Shown here: one piece after another, positions 7,878 through 16,696 of the stretch | Numbering within the stretch: the stretch's first letter is position 1 | Layout: every line of letters starts with the position of its first letter | NCBI GenBank assembly: GCA_046350295.1 | Contig: JAXMAR010000019.1 | Coordinates: 55,156 to 119,155, forward strand | Direction: 5' to 3' | DNA length: 64,000 nucleotides | From: JAXMAR01 sp046350295 | GTDB lineage: Bacteria; Planctomycetota; Planctomycetia; Gemmatales; Gemmataceae | Translations under genes and position numbers: made by a program | The notes under the pieces: model-generated | Databases searched by the model: none | What the model was told of the DNA's origin: nothing | What the model saw: the letters and a program-made list of their open reading frames with translations, nothing else

Positions 7878-10800
7878 TTGGCTGACTCACGTGTCGAGGT
7901 CAAGGTCATGCACAAGGCCGACTGCGACCGCAATCTTCTTTTCGGCATCCTTGCGCTGCAAATGGACTTCATCAGCCGCGACCAGTTGGTCGCTGCCATG
8001 AACACCTGGGTGCTCGATAAGGAAAAGCCGCTGGGAGCGATCCTCGAAGAACAGAAGGCGCTTGATGGGGACGCCCTTCGCCTCCTCGATGCCCTCGTGC
8101 AAAAGCACGTCGCGCTCCACGGCGGCGCTGCGGAGAAGAGTTTGGCCACCCTGTCCTCGGCCGACTCCCTACAGCGTGATCTAAAGCAGATCGCCGACGC
8201 TGACGTGCAGGAGAGTCTCGCCCAGGTCGGGCGGGCGCGGCAGGAGGAGGACCCGCTCGCCACCTGGAGCCAGTCGGCGGGCGTGCCGACTTCTGCTGGC
8301 ACGCGCTTCCGCATTCTGCGACCGCATGCGCGCGGCGGGCTGGGTCAAGTCTTTGTCGCCCTCGATCAGGAACTCAACCGTGAAGTCGCGCTCAAGGAGA
8401 TTCAAGAGCGGCACGCCGATCGGACCGAGAGCCGGGCCCGCTTCCTCCTCGAAGCCGAGATCACCGGCGGTCTGGAGCATCCCGGCATCGTGCCCGTTTA
8501 CGGCCTGGGCAGCTATGGCGATGGCCGGCCCTTCTACGCCATGCGTTTCATCCGGGGCGACAGCCTGCGCGAGGCGATCAACCGCTTCCATCAAGACCGC
8601 GGGCCGTGGCGCGGCGAGCGGCTGGTCGAGTTTCGCAAGCTGCTCGGCCGGCTCGTCGACGTGTGCGAGGCGGTCTCCTACGCGCATAGCCGAGGCGTCT
8701 TGCACCGCGACCTCAAGCCGGGCAACATCATGGTCGGCAAATACGGCGAGACGCTGGTGGTCGACTGGGGCCTCGCCAAGGCGGTCGGCAAAGTGGAGCC
8801 GACCGCGAGCGACGAACGAGCTCTTCAACCTGCCTCCGCCGGCAGCAGCGAAACGCTGCCTGGAACCACTCTGGGGACCCCGGCCTTCATGAGTCCCGAG
8901 CAGGCCGGCGGCCGGCTCGATCAGCTTGGACCGGCGAGCGACGTCTACAGCCTGGGCGCCACTCTCTACTATCTGCTCACCGGCCAACCGCCGTTTACGG
9001 ACAAGGTGGCGGCGGACGTCCTCAACAAGGTGCAGCGCGGCGACTATCCGCCGCCGCGCAAGCTGAAGGCACAGGCGCCCAAGTCGCTCGAGGCGATCTG
9101 CCGCAAGGCCATGGCGCTCAAGCCGCAAGATCGCTATGCGACGCCGCGTGCCCTGGCGGATGAGTTGGAGCGTTGGCTCGCCGATGAGCCGGTGTCCGCA
9201 TACCGGGAACCGGCGCGGGCGCGCCTCGCGCGGTGGGCGCGCCGGCACAAGTCATGGGTGGCGGCGGCCGGGGCGCTGGTCCTTGCGGCCATCGTCGCGT
9301 TGAGCGTGGGACTTGTCCTTCTCGGTCAGAAGCAGGAGGAGGTCGTCAAGGAGCGCAACGATGCGCAGGAGGCGCGGGCCACCGCGGAGGCGATCAACCG
9401 CTTCCTGCTCGATCTGCTCGCGGTCGCGCGTCCGGATGAACTGGGCAAGGATGTCAGCGTGAAGAAAGCGCTGGATGCGGCGGCGCAGAAGATCGACAAA
9501 TCGTTCGCCGACCAGCCGTTGCTGGAGGCGGCGGTGCGCCTGACCCTCGGCGACACCTACCGGGAGCTTGGTCTCTACGCGGAAGCGGAGCCGCACCTCC
9601 GCCGCGCGCTCGACCTGCGACGGTCGCTGCTAGGCGCGGAGCATCCGGACACAATGACGGCGATCCAGAGTTGGGGCCGCTTGCTCGCCCACCAGGGAAA
9701 GCTGAGCGATGCGGAGAAGCTCCTGCGGCAAAACCTGGAAGATCGCCAGCGCATCCTGGGCGCCGAACATCCCGATACTCTTGCCGCGGAAGCCTGGCTG
9801 GGCAGTGTCCTCTGGGAAGCAGGCAAAGTGGAAGAGGCGGAACCTCTCCTCAGGCAAAACCTGGAGAAGCGGCGGCGCATTCTTGGCGCAGAGCATAACG
9901 ATACGCTCATCACGATGAATGATCTGGCCATTGTCCTGCAGGATAGGGCGAAATGGAGCGAAGCCGAGAAGCTGCTGCGAGAGGCGTGGGAAATCCGTAA
10001 GAGGCTGTCCGGGCCGGAGCATCCCGAGACGCTGACCCTCATGAACAACATCGCCATCGGCTTGGGGAACCAGGATAAGTATGCCGAAGCCGAAAAGCTC
10101 GACCGCGAGGTTTTCGAGATTCGCAAACGTGTCCTGGGTATCGAGCATCAAAACACTCTTATCAGCATGGGCAACCTGGGCATGGATCTGCTCAGCCAGA
10201 GGAAACTGCCCGAGGCCGAGGCCCACCTGCGCAAGACGCTCGAAATCGATCAGCGCATCTTGGGCAAGGAGCACAGAGACACTTTGCTTGTGATGAGCAA
10301 TCTGGCGGCCGCGCTTCGCGACCAGGGCAAGTTGCCGCAAGCCGAAGAAACATATCACCATCTCTGGGTGACCACCGAGCGTGTCTCCGGTCCAGAACAC
10401 GTCGACACCGCGAACGCGATCCACAATCTCGCGTGGGTGCTGCTTCTTCAGGAAAAGGACCTCGAGGAAGTCGAGCGGCTCAGCCGCAAGGTCCTGGCCC
10501 TACGCCAACGGGTCCAAGGACCGGAGCATCCGGACACGCTTCTGTCCCTGGAGAACCTTGCCGAAACGTTGCTGGCGGAAAGGAAACTGGAAGAGGCCGA
10601 CCTGCTTTTCCACAAGACATTCGACCTGCGCAGCCGGGTCCTTGGACCGGAGCATCGCCAAACTCTCGTCACGATGGCCCTTAAAGCCTACTTGCTTCGG
10701 CTCCAGGGAAAACCCGCAGAAGGAGGAAAGCTCACCCGGGAAATCCTGGCGATCCGCACGCGCGTGTTTGGACCTGATGATCGCGATACGATCTGGTCCA

Positions 10801-11534
10801 TGGGCAGCGTGGCCAGAACGCTGCGCTTGGAGGGAAAGTTCGACGAAGCAGAGAAGCTCGCGCGCAAGGTCGTGGACATGCGAACGCGACTCAGCGGCCC
10901 CGACGATGTCGATACGCTCGACGCCCTCGTTGATCTCTCGTTCCTTTTATACGACCAGGGCAAACTGAGCGCGGCTGAAACGATTGACAAGGATGTTTTG
11001 GATATTCGCAAGCGCGTCCAGGGCTCCGAGCATCCGAATACGCTGCGCGCCATGCGTGTCCTGGCTGAAGGCCTCGCCGATCAAGGCAAATTGGCCGAAG
11101 CCGAGAAGCGTTATCGCGAACAGATGGCGCTGGCCCGCAAGGTTGTGGACGCCGACCCGCGCGATATCGCCTACCCCCTCGTCGGTCTCGCCGAGGTCCT
11201 GACGCGGACCGATCGCGCCAAGGAGGCGGAACCCCTGGCGCGAGAGGCGATGATGCTGCGCCGGAAGGGCCTACGCAACGGCCACCCCGCCACCGCGCGC
11301 GCCGGAAGCGTCCTGGGCGGCTGCCTAGCTGCGCTCGGCCGTTACGCTGAAGCGGAGCCGCTCCTTCTCTCAGGCTACGAGATCCTCGTCGCCGATCAGG
11401 ACACGCCGCGGCCCTACGCCTGGCGGGCGCTGGATCGTGTTCTGTCGCTCTACGAATCTTGGGGCCAGACCGAGAAGGCGGCTCGATGGCGCGAGAAAAA
11501 GGAGAAGGAGACAAGGCCGGCGGAGTTCCGATGA
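7878..11534 (+). CDS. transmembrane Ser/Thr protein kinase with TPR array
   Basis: 1218 residues from the TTG at 7878; an ATG at 7908 (residue 11) is an alternative and both keep the conserved DRNLLFGILALQ start of this planctomycete family. Kinase domain about 143-435: glycine loop GGLGQVF, Lys173 in VALKEI, HRDLKPGN with Asp278, and DWG at 296-298 in place of DFG, which is usual for this family. One transmembrane helix at about 460-483 puts the C-terminal half outside the cytoplasm. From about 540 to 1190 run roughly fourteen 42-residue kinesin-light-chain-type TPRs, each with LG(A/P)EHPDTL. It should be a Hanks-type signalling kinase with a protein-binding sensor or scaffold. Confidence 0.92.
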   Translation: MADSRVEVKVMHKADCDRNLLFGILALQMDFISRDQLVAAMNTWVLDKEKPLGAILEEQKALDGDALRLLDALVQKHVALHGGAAEKSLATLSSADSLQRDLKQIADADVQESLAQVGRARQEEDPLATWSQSAGVPTSAGTRFRILRPHARGGLGQVFVALDQELNREVALKEIQERHADRTESRARFLLEAEITGGLEHPGIVPVYGLGSYGDGRPFYAMRFIRGDSLREAINRFHQDRGPWRGERLVEFRKLLGRLVDVCEAVSYAHSRGVLHRDLKPGNIMVGKYGETLVVDWGLAKAVGKVEPTASDERALQPASAGSSETLPGTTLGTPAFMSPEQAGGRLDQLGPASDVYSLGATLYYLLTGQPPFTDKVAADVLNKVQRGDYPPPRKLKAQAPKSLEAICRKAMALKPQDRYATPRALADELERWLADEPVSAYREPARARLARWARRHKSWVAAAGALVLAAIVALSVGLVLLGQKQEEVVKERNDAQEARATAEAINRFLLDLLAVARPDELGKDVSVKKALDAAAQKIDKSFADQPLLEAAVRLTLGDTYRELGLYAEAEPHLRRALDLRRSLLGAEHPDTMTAIQSWGRLLAHQGKLSDAEKLLRQNLEDRQRILGAEHPDTLAAEAWLGSVLWEAGKVEEAEPLLRQNLEKRRRILGAEHNDTLITMNDLAIVLQDRAKWSEAEKLLREAWEIRKRLSGPEHPETLTLMNNIAIGLGNQDKYAEAEKLDREVFEIRKRVLGIEHQNTLISMGNLGMDLLSQRKLPEAEAHLRKTLEIDQRILGKEHRDTLLVMSNLAAALRDQGKLPQAEETYHHLWVTTERVSGPEHVDTANAIHNLAWVLLLQEKDLEEVERLSRKVLALRQRVQGPEHPDTLLSLENLAETLLAERKLEEADLLFHKTFDLRSRVLGPEHRQTLVTMALKAYLLRLQGKPAEGGKLTREILAIRTRVFGPDDRDTIWSMGSVARTLRLEGKFDEAEKLARKVVDMRTRLSGPDDVDTLDALVDLSFLLYDQGKLSAAETIDKDVLDIRKRVQGSEHPNTLRAMRVLAEGLADQGKLAEAEKRYREQMALARKVVDADPRDIAYPLVGLAEVLTRTDRAKEAEPLAREAMMLRRKGLRNGHPATARAGSVLGGCLAALGRYAEAEPLLLSGYEILVADQDTPRPYAWRALDRVLSLYESWGQTEKAARWREKKEKETRPAEFR

Positions 11535-11588
11535 GCCTTGACCTCGATTTCGCATCCCCCGCTACCGCTTGCTACGATGTTACCGGCA

Positions 11589-11963
11589 CGCCGCCGCGCC
11601 TGCTTTCGCGCAGGACAAGGAAAAAGACAAGGACAAGAAGGTCGCCGCCAAGATCAAGGAGGTGGCCGGCTCCGCGGAGTTTCCGCGCTGCCGCCCGACA
11701 TCGACCGCCCGCGCAAGGACAAGCAGGAGCGGCTCGACTGGTTCCTCGCCAGCATCTACTGCGCATGCAAAGTGGCGGGCGATGGCTGCACCGGCCATTT
11801 CTACACCCTGTCGAGCTGCAACCCCAACGCCTGCGCCATGCCGCTCTACATGCGGAAGGTCATCGCCGACGAGATCGACGCCGGCAAGACCGACCGGCAA
11901 ATCTTCGACAGCTTGCTGGACAGGTATGGTCCGACGCTGACGCGGCCGCACCTCGTTCCCTGA
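11589..11963 (+). pseudogene. internally deleted copy of the CcmH-like gene
   Basis: Bases 11589 to about 11682 are practically identical to the signal-peptide/lysine segment of the gene at 5342-6520 (positions about 5381-5470). They are joined directly to a copy of its 3' segment (about 6239-6520), which is roughly 93% identical with mostly synonymous changes. About 770 bp are missing and the join shifts the frame: the leader reads in one frame and the Cys domain (IYCACKVAGDGC to RPHLVP) in another. The leader start is also lost. As it stands the only intact product would be a cytosolic CcmH-like domain of at most ~140 residues. It follows the kinase gene by 55 bases. Confidence 0.75.
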
Positions 11964-12048
11964 GGCGTTTTGTCGTCATTTGGTCGTTGACAAGCGCAGC
12001 TTGCATCCGAAAATGGCGCTGGTTTTCCATCACCCAAGGACTAGCGCC

Positions 12049-13062
12049 ATGAAACGTCTCCTCTTCACGTTCTGCCTCCTGCCCCTCGCCGCGCCCGCCC
12101 AGGCCGGCGACAAGGGACGACCCACCCTCGGCACGATCGAGCGCCACGATCCGCGCTTCGACAAGCTCGTCCCCAAGGGCGCCAAGCTCGAAATCCTCGC
12201 CAAGGGCTTCAAGTGGACCGAAGGGCCGTGCTGGATCAAGAGCGGCGGCTTCCTCGTCTTTTCCGACATCCCCAACAACGCCATCAACAAGTGGAAGGAA
12301 GGCGAGGGCCTCACCAAGAACTTCATCTTCCCCGCCGGCTACACCGGTAAAAAAGAGCGCGGCGGCGAGCCGGGAACCAACGGCCTCATGCTCGACGCCG
12401 ACGGCAATCTCGTCGTCTGCGAGCATGGCGACCGACGTGTCAGCAAAATCGACCTCAAGACCATGAAGCGCACCACCCTTGCCGACAAGTACAAGGGCAA
12501 ACGCTTCAACAGCCCGAACGACCTCTGCTTCCACTCCAACGGCGACCTTTACTTCACCGACCCGCCCTACGGCCTCGAGAAGAACTGGGATGACGAGGCG
12601 CGCGAGCTCGACTTCTGCGGCGTCTACCTCCTGAAGAAGGACGGCAAGCTGATTCTCCTCACCAAGGAAATGACTCGCCCCAACGGCATCGTCCTCTCCC
12701 CCGATGAGAAGACGCTCTATGTCGCCAACTCCGATCCCAAGATCGCCATCTGGAACGCCTTCCCCGTCAAGTCCGACGGCACGCTCGGCGCGGCCAAGCT
12801 CTTCTTCGATTCCACCAAGTGGGTCGGCAAGGAGAAGCCGGGCCTGCCGGACGGAATGAAGGTCGATGCCGCCGGCAACCTCTTCGCCACCGGCCCCGGC
12901 GGCGTCCACGTCTTCGCCCCCGACGGCACGCTCCTCGGCACGCTCGCCACCGGCGTCCCCACCGCCAACTGCTGCTTCGGCGAAGACGGCATGACCCTCT
13001 TCGTCGCCGCCAACGATCAGATTTGCCGCATCCGCTTGACGACGAAGGGGAAAGGATTCTGA
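12049..13062 (+). CDS. SMP-30/gluconolactonase-family exported protein
   Basis: 337 residues from the ATG at 12049, chosen because it opens with a signal peptide (MKRLLFTFCLLPLAAPAQAG). The six-bladed propeller motifs of the SMP-30/gluconolactonase/LRE family are clear: EGPCW near 57, NNAINKW, NDLCFHSNGDLYFTDPPYGL, NGIVLSPDEKTLYVANS, LPDGMKVDAAGNLF. The Glu of TEGP and the Asn/Asp of the later motifs are the divalent-metal ligands in this family. Probable periplasmic lactonase; the substrate cannot be read from sequence. A strong terminator follows. Confidence 0.88.
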   Translation: MKRLLFTFCLLPLAAPAQAGDKGRPTLGTIERHDPRFDKLVPKGAKLEILAKGFKWTEGPCWIKSGGFLVFSDIPNNAINKWKEGEGLTKNFIFPAGYTGKKERGGEPGTNGLMLDADGNLVVCEHGDRRVSKIDLKTMKRTTLADKYKGKRFNSPNDLCFHSNGDLYFTDPPYGLEKNWDDEARELDFCGVYLLKKDGKLILLTKEMTRPNGIVLSPDEKTLYVANSDPKIAIWNAFPVKSDGTLGAAKLFFDSTKWVGKEKPGLPDGMKVDAAGNLFATGPGGVHVFAPDGTLLGTLATGVPTANCCFGEDGMTLFVAANDQICRIRLTTKGKGF

Positions 13063-13081
13063 GCGACGTCGGCTTCTGCAA

Positions 13082-13111
13082 AGGCGGGCGCAAGAGGCGC
13101 TCGCCTTTTTT
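13082..13111 (+). terminator. Rho-independent terminator
   Basis: Stem AGGCGGGCG/CGCTCGCCT (13082-13090 with 13098-13106, one G-U pair), seven-base loop, followed by TTTTTT. It ends the SMP-30 gene and isolates the rhodanese gene that follows. Confidence 0.8.
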
Positions 13112-13185
13112 GCGCGCGCGGGCAGGCGGCGGCGCGACGTTTGCTCTTCATCCAGTCGCCCATGCATGAACCGTGGAGGAGCATC

Positions 13186-13497
13186 ATGGCAGCGGAGCGA
13201 ATCGACCCCAGGCAGGCCCACGAGCGCGTCGCGTCGGGAAACGCGCTGCTCGTCTGCGCTTATGACGAGCCCGACAAATGTGCCAAGTATCGCCTCGAGG
13301 GAGCGATCACCCTCGACGAACTGCGGCGTCGCGCTGTCGGCAAGGATCAGGAGATCATCTTCTACTGTGCTTGACCGCACGAGGCGACGTCCGCCCGTCG
13401 GGCGGAGGAATATCAGGCGCAAGGTTTTCGCAACAGCAATGCCCTCAAGGACGGCGTCGAGGGTTGGAAGGACGCGCTGCAGACGAGCCGCGCTTAG
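13186..13497 (+). CDS. rhodanese-like protein, probable selenoprotein (in-frame TGA at active site)
   Basis: Read through TGA at 13372-13374, the frame from the ATG at 13186 gives 103 residues ending at TAG 13495-13497. GTGGAGGAG precedes the start by a normal spacing. Residues 1-62 (ALLVCAYDEPDKC, LEGAITLDEL, DQEIIFYCA) and 64-103 (PHEATSARRAEEYQAQGF, NALKDGVEGWK) are the two halves of one small rhodanese. The active loop reads YCA-x-PHEATSA, where x is TGA at the position normally filled by the catalytic Cys. A perfect stem-loop at 13390-13406 fits a bacterial SECIS. I therefore read residue 63 as selenocysteine. The alternative is a gene killed by a Cys-to-stop change. Expected role: sulfur or selenium transfer from a persulfide-type active site. 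Sec insertion would need selA/B/C/D elsewhere in the genome. Confidence 0.72.
13375..13412 (+). promoter_or_regulatory. candidate bacterial SECIS element
   Basis: Immediately 3' of the TGA, TCCGCCC (13390-13396) pairs perfectly with GGGCGGA (13400-13406) around a GTC loop. The apical loop starts 22 bases after the TGA and its first base is G. Both agree with the known bacterial SECIS rules: a short stem within the coding region, apical loop about 16-37 bases from UGA, and a G among the first two loop bases. The DNA is GC-rich, so chance stems occur; the spacing and placement raise the weight. Confidence 0.6.
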
Positions 13498-13610
13498 ATC
13501 GGGCGATTGTATTGGAGGTGGACATGAACCATCCCGACCGGCCGATCACCCCAGCCCGACGCCGGTCCAGCGCTCCAGCCACGGGTGGCGGGCCGAAAGC
13601 CTGGCTCCGG

Positions 13611-14471
13611 TCAATGCTCCTGTCGCACCGGGTCGCTCTTGAAGACGCGGAGCGCGTTGATGGACTTGAGCACTTCGTGGAACGTCTGCGGTCTTTCCTC
13701 GCGCTTCTTGGCCAGGCAGCGCAGGAGCAGGGCGGCAAACTCATCGCTGATGTCGCTGTTGTATATCTGCGGTGAGCTGGCCTTCTCCGCGATCTGCTTG
13801 ACGAGGATGTCGTTCGGGTTGCTGGCGCGGAACGGCGGCCGGCCGGTGGCGATTTCATAGGCGGCGGCGCCGAAACTGTAGATGTCGGCGCGGCCGTCGA
13901 GCGGCTCGCCGCGAATCTGCTCCGGCGACATGTAACTGCGCGTGCCCTGGACTTTTCCTTTGCGGCGGAACAGCTTGCTGAAAAAGCTGGGCTTCTCGAT
14001 GCGCTGCGCCAGGGCGAAGTCGATGATGCGCAGCTCGCCGGCGGCGTTGACGAGCATGTTGTCCGGCTTGACGTCACGGTGAACCCAGCCGGAGGCGTTG
14101 ATGTAGGCCATGCCGGTGGCGGCCTGCTTGAAGATGCTGTGGGCCCGCTCCTTGATGAAGTCGAACTGCTTGCGCATCAGCCGCATCTTGAGGCTGCCCG
14201 CCGGAAAGAACTCCATCACGAAATAATGGTTCTTGGGGTCGCTGCCGACCGCCACGATCTTGATGACGTTGGGGTGGGCCAGCTTCTGGCCGACGCGCGC
14301 CTCGTGATAAAGCAGGCGCCGGGCCTCGGAGTCGGACGCCTTCTCGGGGAGAAGGAGCTTCATGCCGAAGTGACGGTGGCTTGTCACTTCGACGACCTCC
14401 CACACCTGGCTACTCTGGCCGGTGACGATGCAGTTGAGCAGCTTGTAGCCGCCGATTACCTCTTCCGCCAT
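13611..14471 (-). CDS. Ser/Thr protein kinase, soluble, DFA variant
   Basis: 286 residues. Kinase signatures: Lys38 in FGMKLLLPE, Glu of LLYHEARV, HRDVKPDN with Asp133 and Asn138, then IIDFALA at 149-155, where the usual DFG Gly is Ala. GTRSYMSPEQIRG gives the activation-segment end and DIYSFGAAAYEIATG the F-helix. The glycine loop (VTGQSSQVW) is degenerate. There is no transmembrane segment and no added sensor domain, so the protein is essentially a bare cytosolic Hanks-type kinase. The catalytic Lys and Asp are present, so activity is plausible despite DFA. Confidence 0.88.
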   Translation of the reverse strand: MAEEVIGGYKLLNCIVTGQSSQVWEVVEVTSHRHFGMKLLLPEKASDSEARRLLYHEARVGQKLAHPNVIKIVAVGSDPKNHYFVMEFFPAGSLKMRLMRKQFDFIKERAHSIFKQAATGMAYINASGWVHRDVKPDNMLVNAAGELRIIDFALAQRIEKPSFFSKLFRRKGKVQGTRSYMSPEQIRGEPLDGRADIYSFGAAAYEIATGRPPFRASNPNDILVKQIAEKASSPQIYNSDISDEFAALLLRCLAKKREERPQTFHEVLKSINALRVFKSDPVRQEH

Positions 14472-14616
14472 GGTTCCCGGGGGTCAGGAGTGATCGGGTC
14501 GGTCGACACGGCCGGATACGCCGGCGCCGCGTCCGCTTGCGGCGTTGGTTGTCCGACAACACGGTTCGATTATACCAGCGTGCCAAAGGCCGACGAAGTG
14601 CAACCCGGAGCCTGCC

Positions 14617-15480
14617 TCACTCCCGCGCCACGATCGTGATCCCGTACCGGTCCGCGAGCCGGATCGTCTCTTCCTCGTCGAGCAGAATCGTTTTGCCCGC
14701 CTCGATCGCCAGCACGCGGCCGCCGGCTTTCTTCATGGTCTCGATCGTGGCGACGCCGACGGTGGGCACATCGAAGCGCATGTCCTGCTGTGGCTTGGCG
14801 AGCTTGACGACGGTGAAGCCGCCGCGGGCACACAACTCGCCCGCGCGGGCGATGGCCCGGTCGGTCCCTTCGATTGCCTCCACGGCCAGCACCGATTGTT
14901 CGCGTATTGCGACGCTCTGGCCGACGTCGAGCCGGCCCATCTCCCGGGCCAGCCGCCAGCCGAAATCGATGTCGGCTTGTTCCGAGGAAGTGGGACCGCG
15001 TCGAGTGAGGGCGCCGCTGCGCACGAGCAACTCCGGGCAAAGGTCGAGGGCGGAAAAGAACTGGATACCGTCGGACGCGAATTCGTCGATGAGACCGAGC
15101 AGGAGCGAGTCGTCCTTGTTGTCGCCGCGGCGCCGGTTGAACCAGAAGCGCAGGGTGCGCCAGTCGGGCCAGAGCCGTAGCCAGCGCCACGGCGAGTGCA
15201 TGCGCGTCTTCTGGATCTTGCCGGCCATCACCGCCTGCGTCACGCCGCTCGTCTTGAAGCAGCGGATCATCCTGCCCATGCGCGCCACGCCGGACCAGTA
15301 AAAGCGCTCGACGAGTGGAATCAACTCCGCCGAGGCCTCGTGGCGGATGCCGACGCAAACGACCGGCAGCCCCAGGCTCCGCGCCTTGCGGGCGAACACG
15401 ATCGGAAAACGCCCGCTTCCCGCGAGCAGCCCGACGGGCGTACGTACCGCAAACGGGGCCGGCAGGGTTGTTTGGCTCAT
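14617..15480 (-). CDS. lpxI: UDP-2,3-diacylglucosamine pyrophosphatase LpxI
   Basis: 287 residues. Conserved LpxI (DUF1009) motifs: IGLLAGSGRFPIVFARKAR at the N-terminus, VGIRHEAS, MAGKIQKTRM, DDSLLLGLIDEF, QSVAIREQSVLAVEAIEGTD with the catalytic Asp region, and KLAKPQQDMRFDVPTVG. LpxI hydrolyses UDP-2,3-diacylglucosamine to lipid X and UMP at the membrane face, replacing LpxH. It lies 93 bases downstream of lpxD on the same strand, so the two lipid A steps are probably co-transcribed. This implies an LPS-type outer membrane. Confidence 0.93.
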   Translation of the reverse strand: MSQTTLPAPFAVRTPVGLLAGSGRFPIVFARKARSLGLPVVCVGIRHEASAELIPLVERFYWSGVARMGRMIRCFKTSGVTQAVMAGKIQKTRMHSPWRWLRLWPDWRTLRFWFNRRRGDNKDDSLLLGLIDEFASDGIQFFSALDLCPELLVRSGALTRRGPTSSEQADIDFGWRLAREMGRLDVGQSVAIREQSVLAVEAIEGTDRAIARAGELCARGGFTVVKLAKPQQDMRFDVPTVGVATIETMKKAGGRVLAIEAGKTILLDEEETIRLADRYGITIVARE

Positions 15481-15573
15481 CGTTGTGCCGATGATTCACA
15501 CAGAAGCTTGGCGGCCCCGGGAACTCGGCGGCCGAACCGAACACACGGCTCGCGTGCGGCGTCGCGGCCGGCC

Positions 15574-16611
15574 TCACGCCGCCTCGCTCTCCGCCTCGTT
15601 CATGCCCAGATGCTGCTTGATCTTGCGGATGTCCTTGCGCATTTCGGGCAGTTTCTCGAGCGACATGAGGATCTTCTTCTGCTCGCGCTCCGGAGTCGCG
15701 GGCGCGCCGAGCATGCGTTGCCCCGCGGGTACCTCCTTGGTTACGCCCGCCTTGGCGCCGATCATCGCTCCGGCGCCGATGTGGACATGATCGCAGATGC
15801 CGACTTGCCCCGCGACGACGACGTAATCCCCGGTCGAGCTGGAGCCGGCGATTCCCATCTGGCTGACCAGCAGGTTGTGCTTGCCGATCTGGCAGTTGTG
15901 GGCGACTTGCACGAGATTGTCGATCTTGCTCCCCTCGCCGATGCGCGTTGCCGTGAACGCCCCGCGGTCGATCGTCGTGCAGGCGCCGATCTCGACGTCC
16001 GAGCCGACCTCCACATGTCCCAGCTGAGGCACCTTGACGTGCCGTCCACCTTGAAAACGATAGCCGAAACCGTCGGCCCCGAGCACCGCATTGCCGTGAA
16101 CGATCACGCGATCTCCGAGAACCGTGTCGTCGTAGAGCACCGCGTTCGGATGAAGGACCACATCGTCCCCCAGTGTGCAGTTCGCCCCGACGACCGCGCC
16201 GCTATGAATCCGGCAGCGAGCGCCAATGACTGTCCCGGCGCCGACGACCGCCAGTGGATGAATACTCGGCTCGGCTCCAATTCGTGCCGTCGCGTGGACG
16301 CAGGCGAGTGCGTCGATGCCGCTCGGTTTCGCTTCATCCTTTTTCTGCAAATGACGGAAGATCACGGCGAAGGCCATGATCGGGTCGGCTACCTGGATGA
16401 CACTCTTGCCCGCCGCGGTGAAGTTCACCGGCACAACCGCGGCGGCCGCGGCACTGGCCTGCAACTGGTTCGCATACTTCTCATGCTCCAGAAAGGTGAT
16501 GTCCCCCGCCCGGGCCTCGCCGAGTGGCCGCGCTCCGGCAGGGACAAGGTCCGGGTCGCCGTGCAAGGTCCCCTGAACCAGTTCAGCCAACTGTAGCAAG
16601 GTGATGGACAC
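15574..16611 (-). CDS. lpxD: UDP-3-O-acylglucosamine N-acyltransferase LpxD
   Basis: 345 residues from the GTG at 16611, with AGAAGGA upstream; longer in-frame extensions run into the tandem repeat and lack family similarity. N-terminal uridine-binding domain (ITLLQLAELVQG, AGDITFLEHEKY), then the left-handed beta helix of hexapeptide repeats, including the signature GADGFGY and VQVAHNCQIG with the catalytic His. The C-terminal helix (EKLPEMRKDIRKIKQHL) is typical. It adds the N-linked hydroxyacyl chain to UDP-3-O-acylglucosamine in lipid A synthesis. Followed by lpxI. Confidence 0.95.
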   Translation of the reverse strand: MSITLLQLAELVQGTLHGDPDLVPAGARPLGEARAGDITFLEHEKYANQLQASAAAAAVVPVNFTAAGKSVIQVADPIMAFAVIFRHLQKKDEAKPSGIDALACVHATARIGAEPSIHPLAVVGAGTVIGARCRIHSGAVVGANCTLGDDVVLHPNAVLYDDTVLGDRVIVHGNAVLGADGFGYRFQGGRHVKVPQLGHVEVGSDVEIGACTTIDRGAFTATRIGEGSKIDNLVQVAHNCQIGKHNLLVSQMGIAGSSSTGDYVVVAGQVGICDHVHIGAGAMIGAKAGVTKEVPAGQRMLGAPATPEREQKKILMSLEKLPEMRKDIRKIKQHLGMNEAESEAA

Positions 16612-16696
16612 GGAAGAATCCTTTCTTCCTGAAAAGGCTTTGCAAGTGGAATGCGATGGTAGCGAAGCCGGTGAAAGCGGGCAAGTCCTTCCAGTG

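Noticed and set aside
13141..13374. Rhodanese gene ending at TGA 13374 as an ordinary 62-residue protein
   Set aside because: It would lack the active residue and the last strand and helix, whereas the sequence after TGA continues the family exactly.
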